From: Streptomyces agglomeratus
GTDB lineage: Bacteria; Actinomycetota; Actinomycetes; Streptomycetales; Streptomycetaceae
Length of the DNA stretch: 64,000 nucleotides
NCBI RefSeq assembly: GCF_001746415.1
Contig: NZ_MEHJ01000001.1
Coordinates: 3,865,001-3,929,000 of the forward strand
Direction of reading: 5' to 3'
Below are positions 17,614 to 26,135 of this stretch, piece after piece; position 1 is the first letter of the stretch; every line of letters begins with the position of its first letter. The position numbers and the translations under genes were made by a program. The notes under the pieces are model-generated. The model ran no database searches, had not been told where the DNA came from, and worked only from the letters and a program-made list of their open reading frames with translations.

Positions 17614-18114
17614 ATGCCCCGCAGACCTCCGTCGCCCCCGCCACACCCGGCGCACACCGCGTCCGAGGTGACGGATCTGCTCGCGGTCCTGTGGGGCGGA
17701 GCGCGCCTGAAAGCGCCGGCCGGGCCCATCTCGCCTTCGCAGCTCCGCGCGTTGCTGGCCATCGAACGCCTCGACGGCGGCAACCTGCGCGCGCTGGGCG
17801 AGACGCTCGACTCCAGCCCTCCCGCCACGAGCCGGCTCTGTGACCGCCTGGAGGCGGCCGGCCTGGTGGAACGCCGCCTGAGCCCGTCCAGCCGCCGTGA
17901 AGTGGAGCTGCATCTGAGCCGGCCGGGCCGCGTGCTGCTTGAAGAGGTACGGGGGTACCAGGTGCTGGAGCTCGCCCCCGTACTCGAAACGATGTCACCC
18001 GAGGCCCTGGCCCAGCTGGCCACCGGTCTCGCCGCCTTCCGCGCCGCCGCGGCCGCCGCCGTCGGCGGCGCGGCCTCGCAGGACTCCCCGGTCCGCGCGG
18101 TGCGCCCCGCCTAG
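17614..18114 (+). CDS. MarR-family transcriptional regulator
   Basis: 166 residues with a winged-helix core: ISPSQLRALLAIERLDGGNL, then LRALGETLDSSPPATSRLCD (recognition helix) and the wing AAGLVERRLSPSSRREVEL. The N terminus is Pro-rich and the C terminus Ala-rich. Its target is unknown; it sits just after the sigma factor gene (66-bp gap) and its stop overlaps that of the convergent STAS gene by two bases. MarR proteins often respond to small phenolic ligands, but nothing here identifies one. Confidence 0.85.
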   Translation: MPRRPPSPPPHPAHTASEVTDLLAVLWGGARLKAPAGPISPSQLRALLAIERLDGGNLRALGETLDSSPPATSRLCDRLEAAGLVERRLSPSSRREVELHLSRPGRVLLEEVRGYQVLELAPVLETMSPEALAQLATGLAAFRAAAAAAVGGAASQDSPVRAVRPA

Positions 18115-18458
18115 ACGTCCAGGCAGGCGGCCCGGCCGGCCCGGATGGTGAACACCTCGTCCAGGCTGAGCACCCGCAGCAGACGCATCACCAGCGCGGA
18201 GGGCGCGGCGAGACGCAACCGGTCCCCGAGCCCGGGGCGCGCCCGGAGCAGTACGTTGATCATCGCCGTATCGGCGAATCCCACGGCCGACAGGTCGAGC
18301 ACCACCGGCACTCCCCCCTGACGGGCCTCGCGGTCCAGCGCCAGGCGCAGGGGTTCCACCGACTCCAGATCGACTTCGCCGCGCAGGGCTATGACGACGG
18401 CCCGGTCGGACCGGTGGGTGACGAGGAGCATGCGCTGTCCGGTGCTGCGTGTGTGCAC
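18111..18458 (-). CDS. STAS-domain anti-sigma factor antagonist
   Basis: 115 residues, a lone STAS domain of the SpoIIAA/RsbV type. VVIALRGEVDLESVEPLRLA is the first half and VVLDLSAVGFADTAMINVLL the second; the latter carries the region where RsbV is phosphorylated on Ser, here with Thr available in ADTA. It would release a sigma factor by binding its HATPase anti-sigma partner when dephosphorylated. The GTG at 18458 follows TGAGGGGC; an ATG at 18431 is possible. Genes for a SpoIIE-type phosphatase and a HATPase follow on the other strand. Confidence 0.85.
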   Translation of the reverse strand: MHTRSTGQRMLLVTHRSDRAVVIALRGEVDLESVEPLRLALDREARQGGVPVVLDLSAVGFADTAMINVLLRARPGLGDRLRLAAPSALVMRLLRVLSLDEVFTIRAGRAACLDV

Positions 18459-18657
18459 AACTGGCCCCTCAGATGTGGCAGCGAACCGGCCGGAACCGGC
18501 GCCACTGCCCCTATGGTGCGGCACAATCAACGTAGGGGAACAGTTGCTACTTGGCAACTATTGACTTCTCCTCACCATCGAGCACACCGAATCTCCTTCG
18601 TACCGTTACGCTGCACCGTCCCGAACACACCACTTCTTTACAAGAGGACCTCCGACC

Positions 18658-19848
18658 GTGACGCATTTCCTGGCCGTGGAGCGTGCCGTGCGCACCGCCG
18701 CACCGCACGCCCTCCTCGATTCAGCACGTGCCGCACTGGTCGAGCACTACGAGGCCACCGAGGTGGGCCTCCTGATGGCCGATTACAGCCTCACGGTCCT
18801 GCGGCCGGTGACCGCCCTGCCCCACACCTCGAAGCCCCTGCCCGTCCACGCCAGCCCCGAAGGCCGCGCCTTCGGCAGCCAGGAACCGTACGGCCAGTAC
18901 GTGGCCCGGGACGGTGCCGTCGACCTGCACCTGCCGGTCACCGTCCGCGGAGACAGACTTGGCATCCTGACCGTGCGCCTGCCGAAACACAGATGCACGC
19001 CCCACGCCATCGAAGAACTCACCGAACTGGCCGAACTCCTCGGCCACGAGATAATCGTCGCGGAGCGCGACACCGACCTGTACCTCCAGGCCCGCCGGGT
19101 CAGCCGCCTCACCCTCGCCGCCGAAATGCAGTGGCAGTTGCTGCCCGGCCGCGCCTGCTCCCGCCAGGAGTACGCCATCGGGGCCCAGCTGGAGCCGGCG
19201 TACGCGATCCACGGCGACAACTTCGACTGGGCCACCACGGCCGAGAACCTCACCCTCACAGTCACCAACGGCATGGGCGAAGGCATCCAGGCGTCCCTTC
19301 TCACCAACCTCGCCGTCAACGCCCTGCGCAACGCCCGTCGCGCCGGCATCGGCATCGCCGACCAGGCCGCCCTCGCCGACCAGGCCATCTACGGACAGCA
19401 CCACGGCGAGGCGTACGTCTCCACGCTCCTGCTCTCGTTCGAGCTGGCCACCGGCCACGTGCAGGTCGTCGACGCCGGCTCGCCACAGCTGTGGCGGCAG
19501 CGCGACAAGACCGTAGAGCGCGTGCCCTTCGAGGCGCAGCTCCCCCTCGGCATGTTCGAGGAGACGGCGTACATCGCCCAGGAGTTCCGTGCACTGCCCG
19601 GGGACCGGCTCGTCTTCGTGAGCGACGGTGTGTACGCCGCGGCCACCCGGGCAGGCGATACCTACGGCGAACGCGCTCTCGCGCGGGCCATCCAGGCGGC
19701 GAGCCTCCTGCCCGCCGCGGCGGTACCCCGCGCGGTGCTCCAGGAGCTGGACTCGTACCGCGACACCGACGGGGACCCCGGCGACGACGCCCTCGTCGTG
19801 TGTCTGGACTGGTTCGGTCGCAGGACACACGAAGTTAGCGCCCGGTAA
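18658..19848 (+). CDS. SpoIIE/RsbU-type PP2C phosphatase with atypical metal site
   Basis: 396 residues: an N-terminal GAF-like sensory region (about 1-140) and a C-terminal SpoIIE domain (about 165-390). The first metal motif is present as HGDNFDW and the last ones as FVSDGVYAA and GDDALVVCLDW. The motif that normally reads GDVxGHG is TNGMGEG, replacing a metal-binding Asp with Asn. This may lower or redirect activity. The GTG at 18658 follows AGAGGACC. It probably dephosphorylates STAS proteins such as the one encoded divergently at 18111-18458. Confidence 0.86.
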   Translation: MTHFLAVERAVRTAAPHALLDSARAALVEHYEATEVGLLMADYSLTVLRPVTALPHTSKPLPVHASPEGRAFGSQEPYGQYVARDGAVDLHLPVTVRGDRLGILTVRLPKHRCTPHAIEELTELAELLGHEIIVAERDTDLYLQARRVSRLTLAAEMQWQLLPGRACSRQEYAIGAQLEPAYAIHGDNFDWATTAENLTLTVTNGMGEGIQASLLTNLAVNALRNARRAGIGIADQAALADQAIYGQHHGEAYVSTLLLSFELATGHVQVVDAGSPQLWRQRDKTVERVPFEAQLPLGMFEETAYIAQEFRALPGDRLVFVSDGVYAAATRAGDTYGERALARAIQAASLLPAAAVPRAVLQELDSYRDTDGDPGDDALVVCLDWFGRRTHEVSAR

Positions 19849-19909
19849 AGCTGGGCAGGAGCCCCCGGGTTACCGGAGCAGGGCCTACCGTCCGACGGAG
19901 GTGAACGAC

Positions 19910-20320
19910 ATGAACCGCACGCAGACGACCCGCGACCGGAGGACCGGCAGCGCCGAGACGATCACGCGGCCCGACACGGCGGCCGAGGCGCGCGACACCG
20001 CTCGCGACTTCCTGTCCGACCTGACCCCGGCGCCCACCCGGGAGACGACCGACAACGTGGTACTGGTCGTCTCCGAGCTGGTCACCAACGCGCTGCGGCA
20101 CGCGGGAGGCATCACCGCGCTGCGGCTGGCCAGGGTCCGCCAGGCGGTGGAGATCACCGTGCAGGACCCGAGCCCGTCCCGGCCGCGCCCGCGTCACCCC
20201 GACATCACCGGCTACGAGGGCGGTTACGGCCTGACCCTGGTCAACTACCTCGCCCGCTTCGTCACGGTCACCCCGTCCCCCGGCGGAGGCAAGAAGATCT
20301 GCGCGGCCGTCAGCCTCTGA
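19910..20320 (+). CDS. HATPase anti-sigma regulatory factor (RsbW-like)
   Basis: 136 residues with the GHKL ATP-binding fold: N box VVLVVSELVTNALRHAGG, a middle strand pair and a short G box, ITGYEGGYGLTLVNYLA. Single-domain proteins of this type are Ser kinases and anti-sigma factors, acting against sigma factors like 16666 and phosphorylating STAS partners. The ATG at 19910 has GGAGGTG eight bases upstream. It lies 61 bp after the phosphatase gene in the same direction, so the two may be co-transcribed. Confidence 0.9.
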   Translation: MNRTQTTRDRRTGSAETITRPDTAAEARDTARDFLSDLTPAPTRETTDNVVLVVSELVTNALRHAGGITALRLARVRQAVEITVQDPSPSRPRPRHPDITGYEGGYGLTLVNYLARFVTVTPSPGGGKKICAAVSL

Positions 20321-20488
20321 CACGATGGTTGTCACAGTCGCCGACGAGACAGGGGCAACCGTGCGCGGACCGGGGAAACGTACCGTCAGAAGCCGTACGG
20401 CGCACTGTCGGTCCTTGCCCTTTCGCTGGCCGGCGTCGCGGCGCACGCCCCGTCCGCGGGCACCCGTCCGGCCGAACCGCCCCCTCCC

Positions 20489-20944
20489 GTGACGCACCAG
20501 TTCCTGCCCGACCCGTGGGAGGACACGTGGCGGCCCCCCGTCACCGGGCAGCAGTACCGGCCGCAGAACCGGACCGTACTGATCCGCCTCCTCAACCGCG
20601 AGCGGGCCCGCCAGGGCTGCCGCCCGGTACGGCTCGACCGCACCATGACCAGAGCCGCCCAGCGGCACAGTGACTACATGGCGCGCGCCGGCGTGCTCTC
20701 CCACGCCGGTCCGTACACGTCCGGCCCGGGTGACCGGCTGACGGAGGAGGGCTACAGGTGGCGCAGGGCCGCCGAGAACCTCGCCCGCTCCAAGCCGAAC
20801 GCGGCCACGGCGCTGCGCCTCTGGAAGGCCAGCCCCAAGCACCGCGCCGCGATGCTCACCTGCGCCTACCGCCACGCCGGGGTGGGTGTCAGCAGCCGCC
20901 GGGGCCAGGCGTGGTGGACGCTCGTGCTCGCCGTCCCCCGCTAG
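20489..20944 (+). CDS. Secreted CAP/SCP-domain protein, start region apparently frameshifted
   Basis: The CAP fold is clear: NRTVLIRLLNRERARQGC, RAAQRHSDYMARAGVLSHAG, AAENLARSKPNAATALRLWK, SPKHRAAMLTC and YRHAGVGV. The GTG at 20489 is only the first start in this frame. The same frame upstream encodes a good signal-peptide core (ALSVLALSLAGVAAHAP, about 20400-20450) but has no ATG, GTG or TTG after the preceding gene's stop. GTG 20361, with AGGGGC upstream, begins a basic N terminus in another frame; one missing base near 20385-20392 would join them. The intact gene would thus be 20361-20944, a secreted protein of about 195 residues. Molecular function of the family is uncertain. Confidence 0.8.
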   Translation: MTHQFLPDPWEDTWRPPVTGQQYRPQNRTVLIRLLNRERARQGCRPVRLDRTMTRAAQRHSDYMARAGVLSHAGPYTSGPGDRLTEEGYRWRRAAENLARSKPNAATALRLWKASPKHRAAMLTCAYRHAGVGVSSRRGQAWWTLVLAVPR

Positions 20945-20995
20945 CCCCGCCCCGCACCCGTCAGCCCTGCTCCGTGCCACGGGACCGCGCGAGCG

Positions 20996-21961
20996 TCACA
21001 GCCGGATGCGGGCGGCGACCGGCAGGTGGTCGCTTCCCGTCGCGGGCAGCGACCACACCTCGGTGACGGTCGCCTCGCGGGCCAGGACCTGATCGATCCG
21101 CGCCACCGGGAAGGAGGCGGGCCAGCTGAAGGCGAAGCCTCGACCGGGTGGCGACATCTGCTCACGGACCGGATCGAGCCCACGGTCGTCCACCGTGCCG
21201 TTGAGGTCGCCGAGCAGGATCACCCTCCCCCGCCGCTCCTCGGCGATGGCCGCGCCCAGCAGACGGGCGCTCTCGTCCCGCCACCCGGAAGCGAATCCGG
21301 TGGCGGGCCGGATCCGTACGGAAGGCAGGTGCGCGACGTACACCGCGACGGTCTCCCCACCCGGCAGCCGCACATCGGCCCGCAGCCCCCGGTTCCATTC
21401 CGGTCCGATCCCCTCGGGCCTGATGTCCACCACCCGCACGCCCGTCAGCGGGTACTTCGACCAGAGCCCCACGGTCCCCACCACGCCGTGGTGCGGATAC
21501 CGCGCACCGAACGCCGCCGCGTACGCGGGAAGGGCGCCGGCGGTCAGCTCCTCGACGGCGACGAGCCCGGGATCCGGCTCCGTCAACGCCCGCGCCGTGC
21601 CCGCCGGATCGGTGTTCTCGTCGCTGACATTGTGCTGAACGACCACCAGGTCGTACGCCGGACCGCCCTCGCTCAGCAGCAACCCGCCGAAGCCGCCGAG
21701 CCAGGCGCCGACGGGCAGCAGCAGGGCCACCAGCGCGGTGAGCGAGCGGCGCAGCACCGCCAGGCCCAGCAGTACGGGGACCACGAGCCCGAGCCAGGGC
21801 AGGAACGTCTCCAGGAGGCTGCCGGGCCGCCCGGCCGTGTCCGGCACAGCCGAAGGGAAGGCCAGGAGACCGGCCACCAACACGGTCACCCCGGCGAGAA
21901 CACGCCCTCGCCGCCATCCCCAGCGCCCCCGGGCGCCGGCACTGCTCCCCGCTCCGCTCAT
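20996..21961 (-). CDS. Membrane endonuclease/exonuclease/phosphatase-family protein
   Basis: 321 residues. Three hydrophobic segments fill the first 100 residues (VLAGVTVLVAGLLAFPSA and others), followed by an EEP catalytic domain: VVVQHNVSDENTDPAG, the Glu in GLVAVEELTAG, AVYVAHLP, the Asn in VILLGDLNGTVDD and the final SDHLPVAARI with the catalytic Asp-His pair. The active site lies outside the membrane or at its surface. Substrates in this group include nucleic acids and phospholipids; none is indicated. The ATG at 21961 is the natural start. Confidence 0.88.
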   Translation of the reverse strand: MSGAGSSAGARGRWGWRRGRVLAGVTVLVAGLLAFPSAVPDTAGRPGSLLETFLPWLGLVVPVLLGLAVLRRSLTALVALLLPVGAWLGGFGGLLLSEGGPAYDLVVVQHNVSDENTDPAGTARALTEPDPGLVAVEELTAGALPAYAAAFGARYPHHGVVGTVGLWSKYPLTGVRVVDIRPEGIGPEWNRGLRADVRLPGGETVAVYVAHLPSVRIRPATGFASGWRDESARLLGAAIAEERRGRVILLGDLNGTVDDRGLDPVREQMSPPGRGFAFSWPASFPVARIDQVLAREATVTEVWSLPATGSDHLPVAARIRL

Positions 21962-21998
21962 GGCCCGACCGTAGCGGGCACCCTTCACACCCCGGCGC

Positions 21999-23366
21999 TC
22001 AGCATCCCCCTCCGGAGGCCGGCCCGGCGCCGAGCCGCACGACCTGCGCACCGGAGGGAGCGGCACAACAGCCGCCGGCGGCGGGCTCCGCGTCCTGCGC
22101 CGGCTCCTCGAACACGCCCGCGCCCCCGCACACACCCGTCTCGGGAAGCGTGAGTTCGACGCGCTCGGCAGCCTCCCGGTCCCCCGCGAGCGCGGCCGCG
22201 ATCGAGCGCACCTGCTCGTAACCGGTCATGGCGAGGAACGTCGGCGCGCGGCCGTAGCTCTTCATGCCGACCAGGTAGACGTCCTGCTCGGGGTGCGAGA
22301 GCTCGACGACGCCGTGCGGAGGGACGGTGCCGCAGGAGTGGACGTTCGGGTCGATCAGCGGGGCGAGCGCCGTCGGCGCCTGAAGGCGTTCGTCGAGTCC
22401 GAGCCGCAGCTCGGAGACGAAGGACAGATCGGGACGGAGGCCGGTGAGGACCACCACCTCGTCGACCGGTTCGAGCCGCCGCCCGTCGTCGGCCACGAGC
22501 ACGAGCCGGCCGTCCTCGCCCGGGTCCACGGCGCTCGTACGGAATCCGGTGACGGCATCGGCGTACCCGCCGTCGACGGCGGCCTTCGCCCGCAGCCCCA
22601 GCGCCCCGCGCGCCGGGAGCTGGTCGGCCTCGCCGCCGCCGAAGGTGTCACCTCCGATGCCACGGCGCAGGACCCACACGGCGTGCGTACCGGGGGCGTC
22701 CTTCGCCAGATCGGCCAGTGAGGACAGGGCGGTGAACGCGGAGGCGCCCGAGCCGATGACGGCGGTGCGCCGACCCGCGTAACGGGCCCTGACCGCCGGG
22801 TCCTTGAGATCCGGGACGCGGTACGAGATCCGGTCGCCGGCGGCGCTCTCCCCGAGGGCCGGGAGCCCGTCACCGCCGATCGGAGCCGGAGTGGCCCACG
22901 TACCGGAAGCGTCGATCACGGCACGGGCGACAATCCGCTCCTCCGCCCCGTCCCCGTACCGGACCAGAACCGAGAACGGCTGCTCTTCCCTCCCGGCGTC
23001 GACCACACGGTCCCGCCCGACCCGGGAGACGCCGACGACCCGGGCGCCGTACCGCACTCTCTCCCCCAGGACATCCGCGAGCGGCTGGAGATAGAGCTCG
23101 GCCCAGTCGCCGCCGGTGGGGTACACCGAACCGTCCGGCGCGCTCCACCCGCTGGGCGCCAGGAGCTTCTCGGCAGCCGGATCGACGACCTCGGCCCTGG
23201 TGGAGAACAGCCGTACGTGAGCCCACTCGCGAACAGCCGCGCCCGCTCGCGGCCCCGCCTCCAGAACGAGCGGTTCCAGACCGCGCCCGACCAGATGGGC
23301 GGCGGCCGCCAGACCGACCGGGCCCGCGCCGACAACGACGGTGGGCACCGCGCGCGACTCGCTCAT
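21999..23366 (-). CDS. FAD/NAD(P)-binding flavoprotein linked to ArsR (ArsO-like)
   Basis: 455 residues. An N-terminal dinucleotide fold (VVVGAGPVGLAAAAHLVGRG) binds FAD and a second (TAVIGSGASAFTALSSLADL) probably NADPH, the layout of flavin monooxygenases and reductases. It is divergent from an ArsR gene and resembles flavoproteins in Streptomyces arsenic islands (ArsO type), so a role in metalloid handling is inferred. The last 50 residues are rich in Cys: TGVCGGAG, GGCCAAP and a final GGGC, which could bind a thiophilic ion. No arsB, arsC or ACR3 gene is present, so the system is partial or distinct. The ATG at 23366 begins MSESRAV. Confidence 0.82.
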   Translation of the reverse strand: MSESRAVPTVVVGAGPVGLAAAAHLVGRGLEPLVLEAGPRAGAAVREWAHVRLFSTRAEVVDPAAEKLLAPSGWSAPDGSVYPTGGDWAELYLQPLADVLGERVRYGARVVGVSRVGRDRVVDAGREEQPFSVLVRYGDGAEERIVARAVIDASGTWATPAPIGGDGLPALGESAAGDRISYRVPDLKDPAVRARYAGRRTAVIGSGASAFTALSSLADLAKDAPGTHAVWVLRRGIGGDTFGGGEADQLPARGALGLRAKAAVDGGYADAVTGFRTSAVDPGEDGRLVLVADDGRRLEPVDEVVVLTGLRPDLSFVSELRLGLDERLQAPTALAPLIDPNVHSCGTVPPHGVVELSHPEQDVYLVGMKSYGRAPTFLAMTGYEQVRSIAAALAGDREAAERVELTLPETGVCGGAGVFEEPAQDAEPAAGGCCAAPSGAQVVRLGAGPASGGGC

Positions 23367-23485
23367 GGCAACTCCTCACATAGACATCCATCAATGTCCG
23401 GTCAGCATGGCACCTGATTTGACAACGGTCAACATAGATGGAGGTCAAATCAAGGGTCTGCTTCGACGCGTGTCAACATAGACGC
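23367..23485. promoter_or_regulatory. Divergent ArsR control region with repeated ACATAGA boxes
   Basis: Three copies of ACATAGA(C/T)(A/G) occur at 23378-23386, 23432-23440 and 23476-23484; the last two share GTCAACATAGA. An inverted repeat GATTTGAC (23416-23423) and GTCAAATC (23444-23451) surrounds the middle box. These are the best candidates for ArsR binding. The third copy touches the arsR start codon, and no ribosome binding site is visible there, so arsR may be translated from a leaderless message. Confidence 0.6.
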
Positions 23486-23815
23486 ATGTCGAATGTGGAG
23501 CCCTGCTGCCCGCCGCTGAACGAGCGTCCGCTCTCAGCGGAGGATGCGGTCCGTACGGCGGCCATGTTCAAGGCACTCGGCGACCCGGTCCGACTGCGGC
23601 TCTTCTCCGCGGTCGCGTCGCACGAGGGCGGCGAGGCGTGCGTCTGCGACATCTCCGACGTGGGCGTCTCCCAGCCCACGGTCAGCCATCACCTGAAGAA
23701 GCTCAGGGAGGCGGGCCTGCTGACCTCCGAGCGCCGCGGCACCTGGGTCTACTACCGGGTGGCACCGTCGGTGCTGTCGGCGATGAGCAAAATGCTGGGC
23801 CAGTACACCGCCTGA
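23486..23815 (+). CDS. arsR: ArsR-family metalloid-responsive repressor
   Basis: 109 residues, a winged-helix ArsR/SmtB repressor: MFKALGDPVRLRLFSAVAS, ISDVGVSQPTVSHHLKKLRE and the wing SERRGTWVYYRV. It has an N-terminal Cys pair (EPCCPPL, residues 7-8) and Cys 52 and 54 in EACVCDIS. This resembles the corynebacterial ArsR arsenite site (an N-terminal Cys pair plus one further Cys) more than the E. coli CVCDLC site. It should repress itself and the divergent flavoprotein gene until arsenite or antimonite binds. The ATG at 23486 gives the expected length. Confidence 0.88.
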   Translation: MSNVEPCCPPLNERPLSAEDAVRTAAMFKALGDPVRLRLFSAVASHEGGEACVCDISDVGVSQPTVSHHLKKLREAGLLTSERRGTWVYYRVAPSVLSAMSKMLGQYTA

Positions 23816-23862
23816 CCCCACTGAGCCAAAGGCCGCCCCCCCTCGCGACGTCTCTCCGCCGG

Positions 23863-23991
23863 AGGGGACGTGCCGGGGCGCTCCCCGCAGGGTGTCGAAC
23901 GCGACGCGCCCGAACCGACCGCAGCGCCGCCCGAAGGTTCGGCAACCGAGGAGACGCCCCGGCGCGGCACCGACCCCGAAGCCCCCGCACC
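23863..23991 (-). repeat. Dispersed roughly 130-bp repeat, copy A
   Basis: Reverse-oriented copy of a family seen also at 35668 and 57620. Conserved ends are TTCGGGGTCGGTGCCGCGCC with GGGGCGTCTCCTCGG on one side, and CGTTCGACACCCTGCGGGGA with GCGCCCCGGCACGTCCCCT on the other. About 35 variable bases lie between. GCCGGGGCG near one end can pair with CGCCCCGGC near the other. Here it separates the convergent arsR and metal ATPase genes and is followed by CCGCAC repeats. Confidence 0.8.
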
Positions 23992-24029
23992 CGCACCCGC
24001 ACCCGCACCCGGCGAGGCGAAGCCCCGGG

Positions 24030-26009
24030 CTACGCGTCCCGTACCGCCTTCCGCCAGGCCGACTCGCGCAGCAGCCGCAAACCGTTCAGGCCCACCAGCA
24101 CCGTCGACCCCTCATGGCCCGCCACTCCCAGGGGCAACGGCAGGTGCCCGGCCAGGTCCCAGACCACCAGCGCCCCGATGCACACGGAGGCGACGACGAG
24201 GTTCTGCACGACCAGCCGCCGCGCACGCCGGGAAAGCGCGACGACCGCCGGCACCGTCGCCAACTCGTCCCGCACCACCACCGCGTCCGCCGTCTCGAGG
24301 GCCAGGTCCGACCCGGCCCGGCCCATCGCGATGCCGCTGTGCGCGGCGGCCAGCGCGGGTGCGTCGTTGACCCCGTCCCCGACCACCAGGACCTTCTCCC
24401 CCGCCGCCTCCCACTCCCGCACTGCGGCGACCTTGTCCTGCGGCAACAGCCCGGCCCGGACCTCCGTGATGCCGACCCCGCCGGCGAGCTTCGCGGCCGC
24501 GCGCTCGTTGTCGCCGGTCAGCAGCACCGGCGCGGAGCCAGTGAGCCGCCCGAGCGCGGCGACCGCCTCCCCGGCCCCCGCACGCACCCGGTCCTCGACG
24601 CCGAGCACGCCCACGGGGTCCCCGTCGACGAGCACCACCACAGCGGTACGCCCCAAGCCCTCGATCTCCTCCACAACAACTTCGGCACCCCCACCAGCAG
24701 CACCAGCACCGAGCAGCGCCGCAGGACTGCCCACCTGCACCACCCGCCCCGCCACAACGGCCCGCACCCCCCGCCCCGGCACGGACGAGAAGTCCTCGGC
24801 GGCCACGAGCCGCAGCCCCCGCTCCTTCGCCAGCGCCACAACGGCCCGCGCGAGCGGATGCTCGCTCGGATGCTCGGCGGCGGCAGCGAGCGCCAAAACC
24901 TCCGCCGACCCGAGCCCCTTCGCCGCCCCCTCCCCGACGACCCGCACCTCGGCAACCCGGGGCGCCCCCTCCGTCAACGTGCCGGTCTTGTCCAGCGCCA
25001 CCCGCGTAACGCCCCCCAGCCGCTCCATCACCACGGCCGACTTGACCAGCACCCCGTGCCGCCCGGCGTTGGCGATCGCCGAAAGCAGCGGCGGCATGGT
25101 CGCCAGCACCACCGCGCACGGCGACGCCACGATCATGAACGTCATGGCCCGCAGCAGCGTCGAGGTGAAGTCCGCCCCCAGCAGGAGCGGAACGGCGAAC
25201 AACGCCAGCGTGGCCACGACGACCCCCACCGAGTAGCGCTGCTCGACCTTCTCGATGAACAGCTGCGTCGGCGCCTTGGTCTCGCTCGCCTCCTCGACCA
25301 TCTCCACGATGCGCGCGATGACCGACTCGGACGCGTCCTTGTCCACCCGGACCCGCAGCGCCCCCGTGCCGTTCAGCGTGCCCGCGAACACCTCGTCCCC
25401 CGGCTCCTTGGCCACCGGCAGCGGCTCCCCGGTGATGGTCGCCTGGTCCACCTCACCGGCGCCGTCGACCACCGTGCCGTCCGCCGGCAGCCGCTCCCCC
25501 GGCCGTACGAGCACCAGGTCGCCGACCCGCAGCTCTTCGAGCCCCACCACTTCCTCGTCCGCATCCCCCAGCCGCACAGCCGTGGCCGGAGCAAGGTCCA
25601 GCAGCCCCCGCACCGAGTCGGCCGTACGCCGCGTGGCCAGCGCCTCCAGTGCGCCGGACACCGCGAAGATCACGATGAGCAGCCCGCCGTCGAGGAACTG
25701 CCCGATCGCCGCCGCCCCGACCGCGGCGACCACCATCAGCAGGTCGACGTCCAGGCTGCGCTCCCTCAGCGCCAGCAGCCCGGCCCACCCCGGCTCCCAG
25801 CCCCCCGCGACGTAACAGAGCACATAGAGCGGCCCCCAGGTCCAACCCGGCGCCCCAGCCAGGTCGAGCGGGAAGGCGAGCAGGAACGCGACGGCGGACA
25901 GGGCCGCCCAGCGCACCTCCGGCAGCGCGAGCAGCCGCGTACGGCGGGCCGGCACGGGCGCCGCGAGCAGCCGCGCCGCGGGCCGGTCGTCGAGCAGGAG
26001 GGAAACCAT
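24030..26009 (-). CDS. P1B-type heavy-metal-exporting ATPase
   Basis: 659 residues. It pumps a divalent metal out of the cytoplasm using ATP. The membrane metal site is SPC (IVASPCAVVLATMPPLLS). The actuator motif is TITGEP, the phosphorylated Asp is in DKTGTL, the nucleotide site includes the HP of SEHPLARAV, and the hinge is VGDGVNDAPAL. The C-terminal HEGSTVLVGLNGLRLL with SPC is typical of the P1B-4 group (Co, Zn, Ni or Fe export). There is no N-terminal metal-binding domain. The ATG at 26009 is preferred; in-frame upstream starts exist. It is divergent from the SmtB-type repressor gene at 26136, which very likely controls it. Confidence 0.92.
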   Translation of the reverse strand: MVSLLLDDRPAARLLAAPVPARRTRLLALPEVRWAALSAVAFLLAFPLDLAGAPGWTWGPLYVLCYVAGGWEPGWAGLLALRERSLDVDLLMVVAAVGAAAIGQFLDGGLLIVIFAVSGALEALATRRTADSVRGLLDLAPATAVRLGDADEEVVGLEELRVGDLVLVRPGERLPADGTVVDGAGEVDQATITGEPLPVAKEPGDEVFAGTLNGTGALRVRVDKDASESVIARIVEMVEEASETKAPTQLFIEKVEQRYSVGVVVATLALFAVPLLLGADFTSTLLRAMTFMIVASPCAVVLATMPPLLSAIANAGRHGVLVKSAVVMERLGGVTRVALDKTGTLTEGAPRVAEVRVVGEGAAKGLGSAEVLALAAAAEHPSEHPLARAVVALAKERGLRLVAAEDFSSVPGRGVRAVVAGRVVQVGSPAALLGAGAAGGGAEVVVEEIEGLGRTAVVVLVDGDPVGVLGVEDRVRAGAGEAVAALGRLTGSAPVLLTGDNERAAAKLAGGVGITEVRAGLLPQDKVAAVREWEAAGEKVLVVGDGVNDAPALAAAHSGIAMGRAGSDLALETADAVVVRDELATVPAVVALSRRARRLVVQNLVVASVCIGALVVWDLAGHLPLPLGVAGHEGSTVLVGLNGLRLLRESAWRKAVRDA

Positions 26010-26086
26010 CGAGGGACACCTCTCGATCGGGCGCAACCGGACGCAGCGCACCAGCGGCAAGGACGCCCCCACCATAACGGAATACA

Positions 26087-26100
26087 TGAAGAGATCTTCA
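26087..26100. promoter_or_regulatory. SmtB-type operator TGAA-N6-TTCA
   Basis: TGAAGAGATCTTCA lies between the divergent ATPase and repressor genes in an AT-rich patch (AATACATGAAGAG, TTCATTAATA). TGAA-N6-TTCA is the core of known SmtB/CzrA/NmtR operators. The patch probably also holds the promoters for both genes. Confidence 0.7.
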
Positions 26101-26135
26101 TTAATAGGCCGGGACGTCCCCGATACGATGGACCC

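Noticed and set aside
20329..20673. Alternative start of the CAP gene at 20329
   Set aside because: The frame is not that of the CAP domain and encodes an Arg/Pro-rich peptide; it does not supply the signal peptide.
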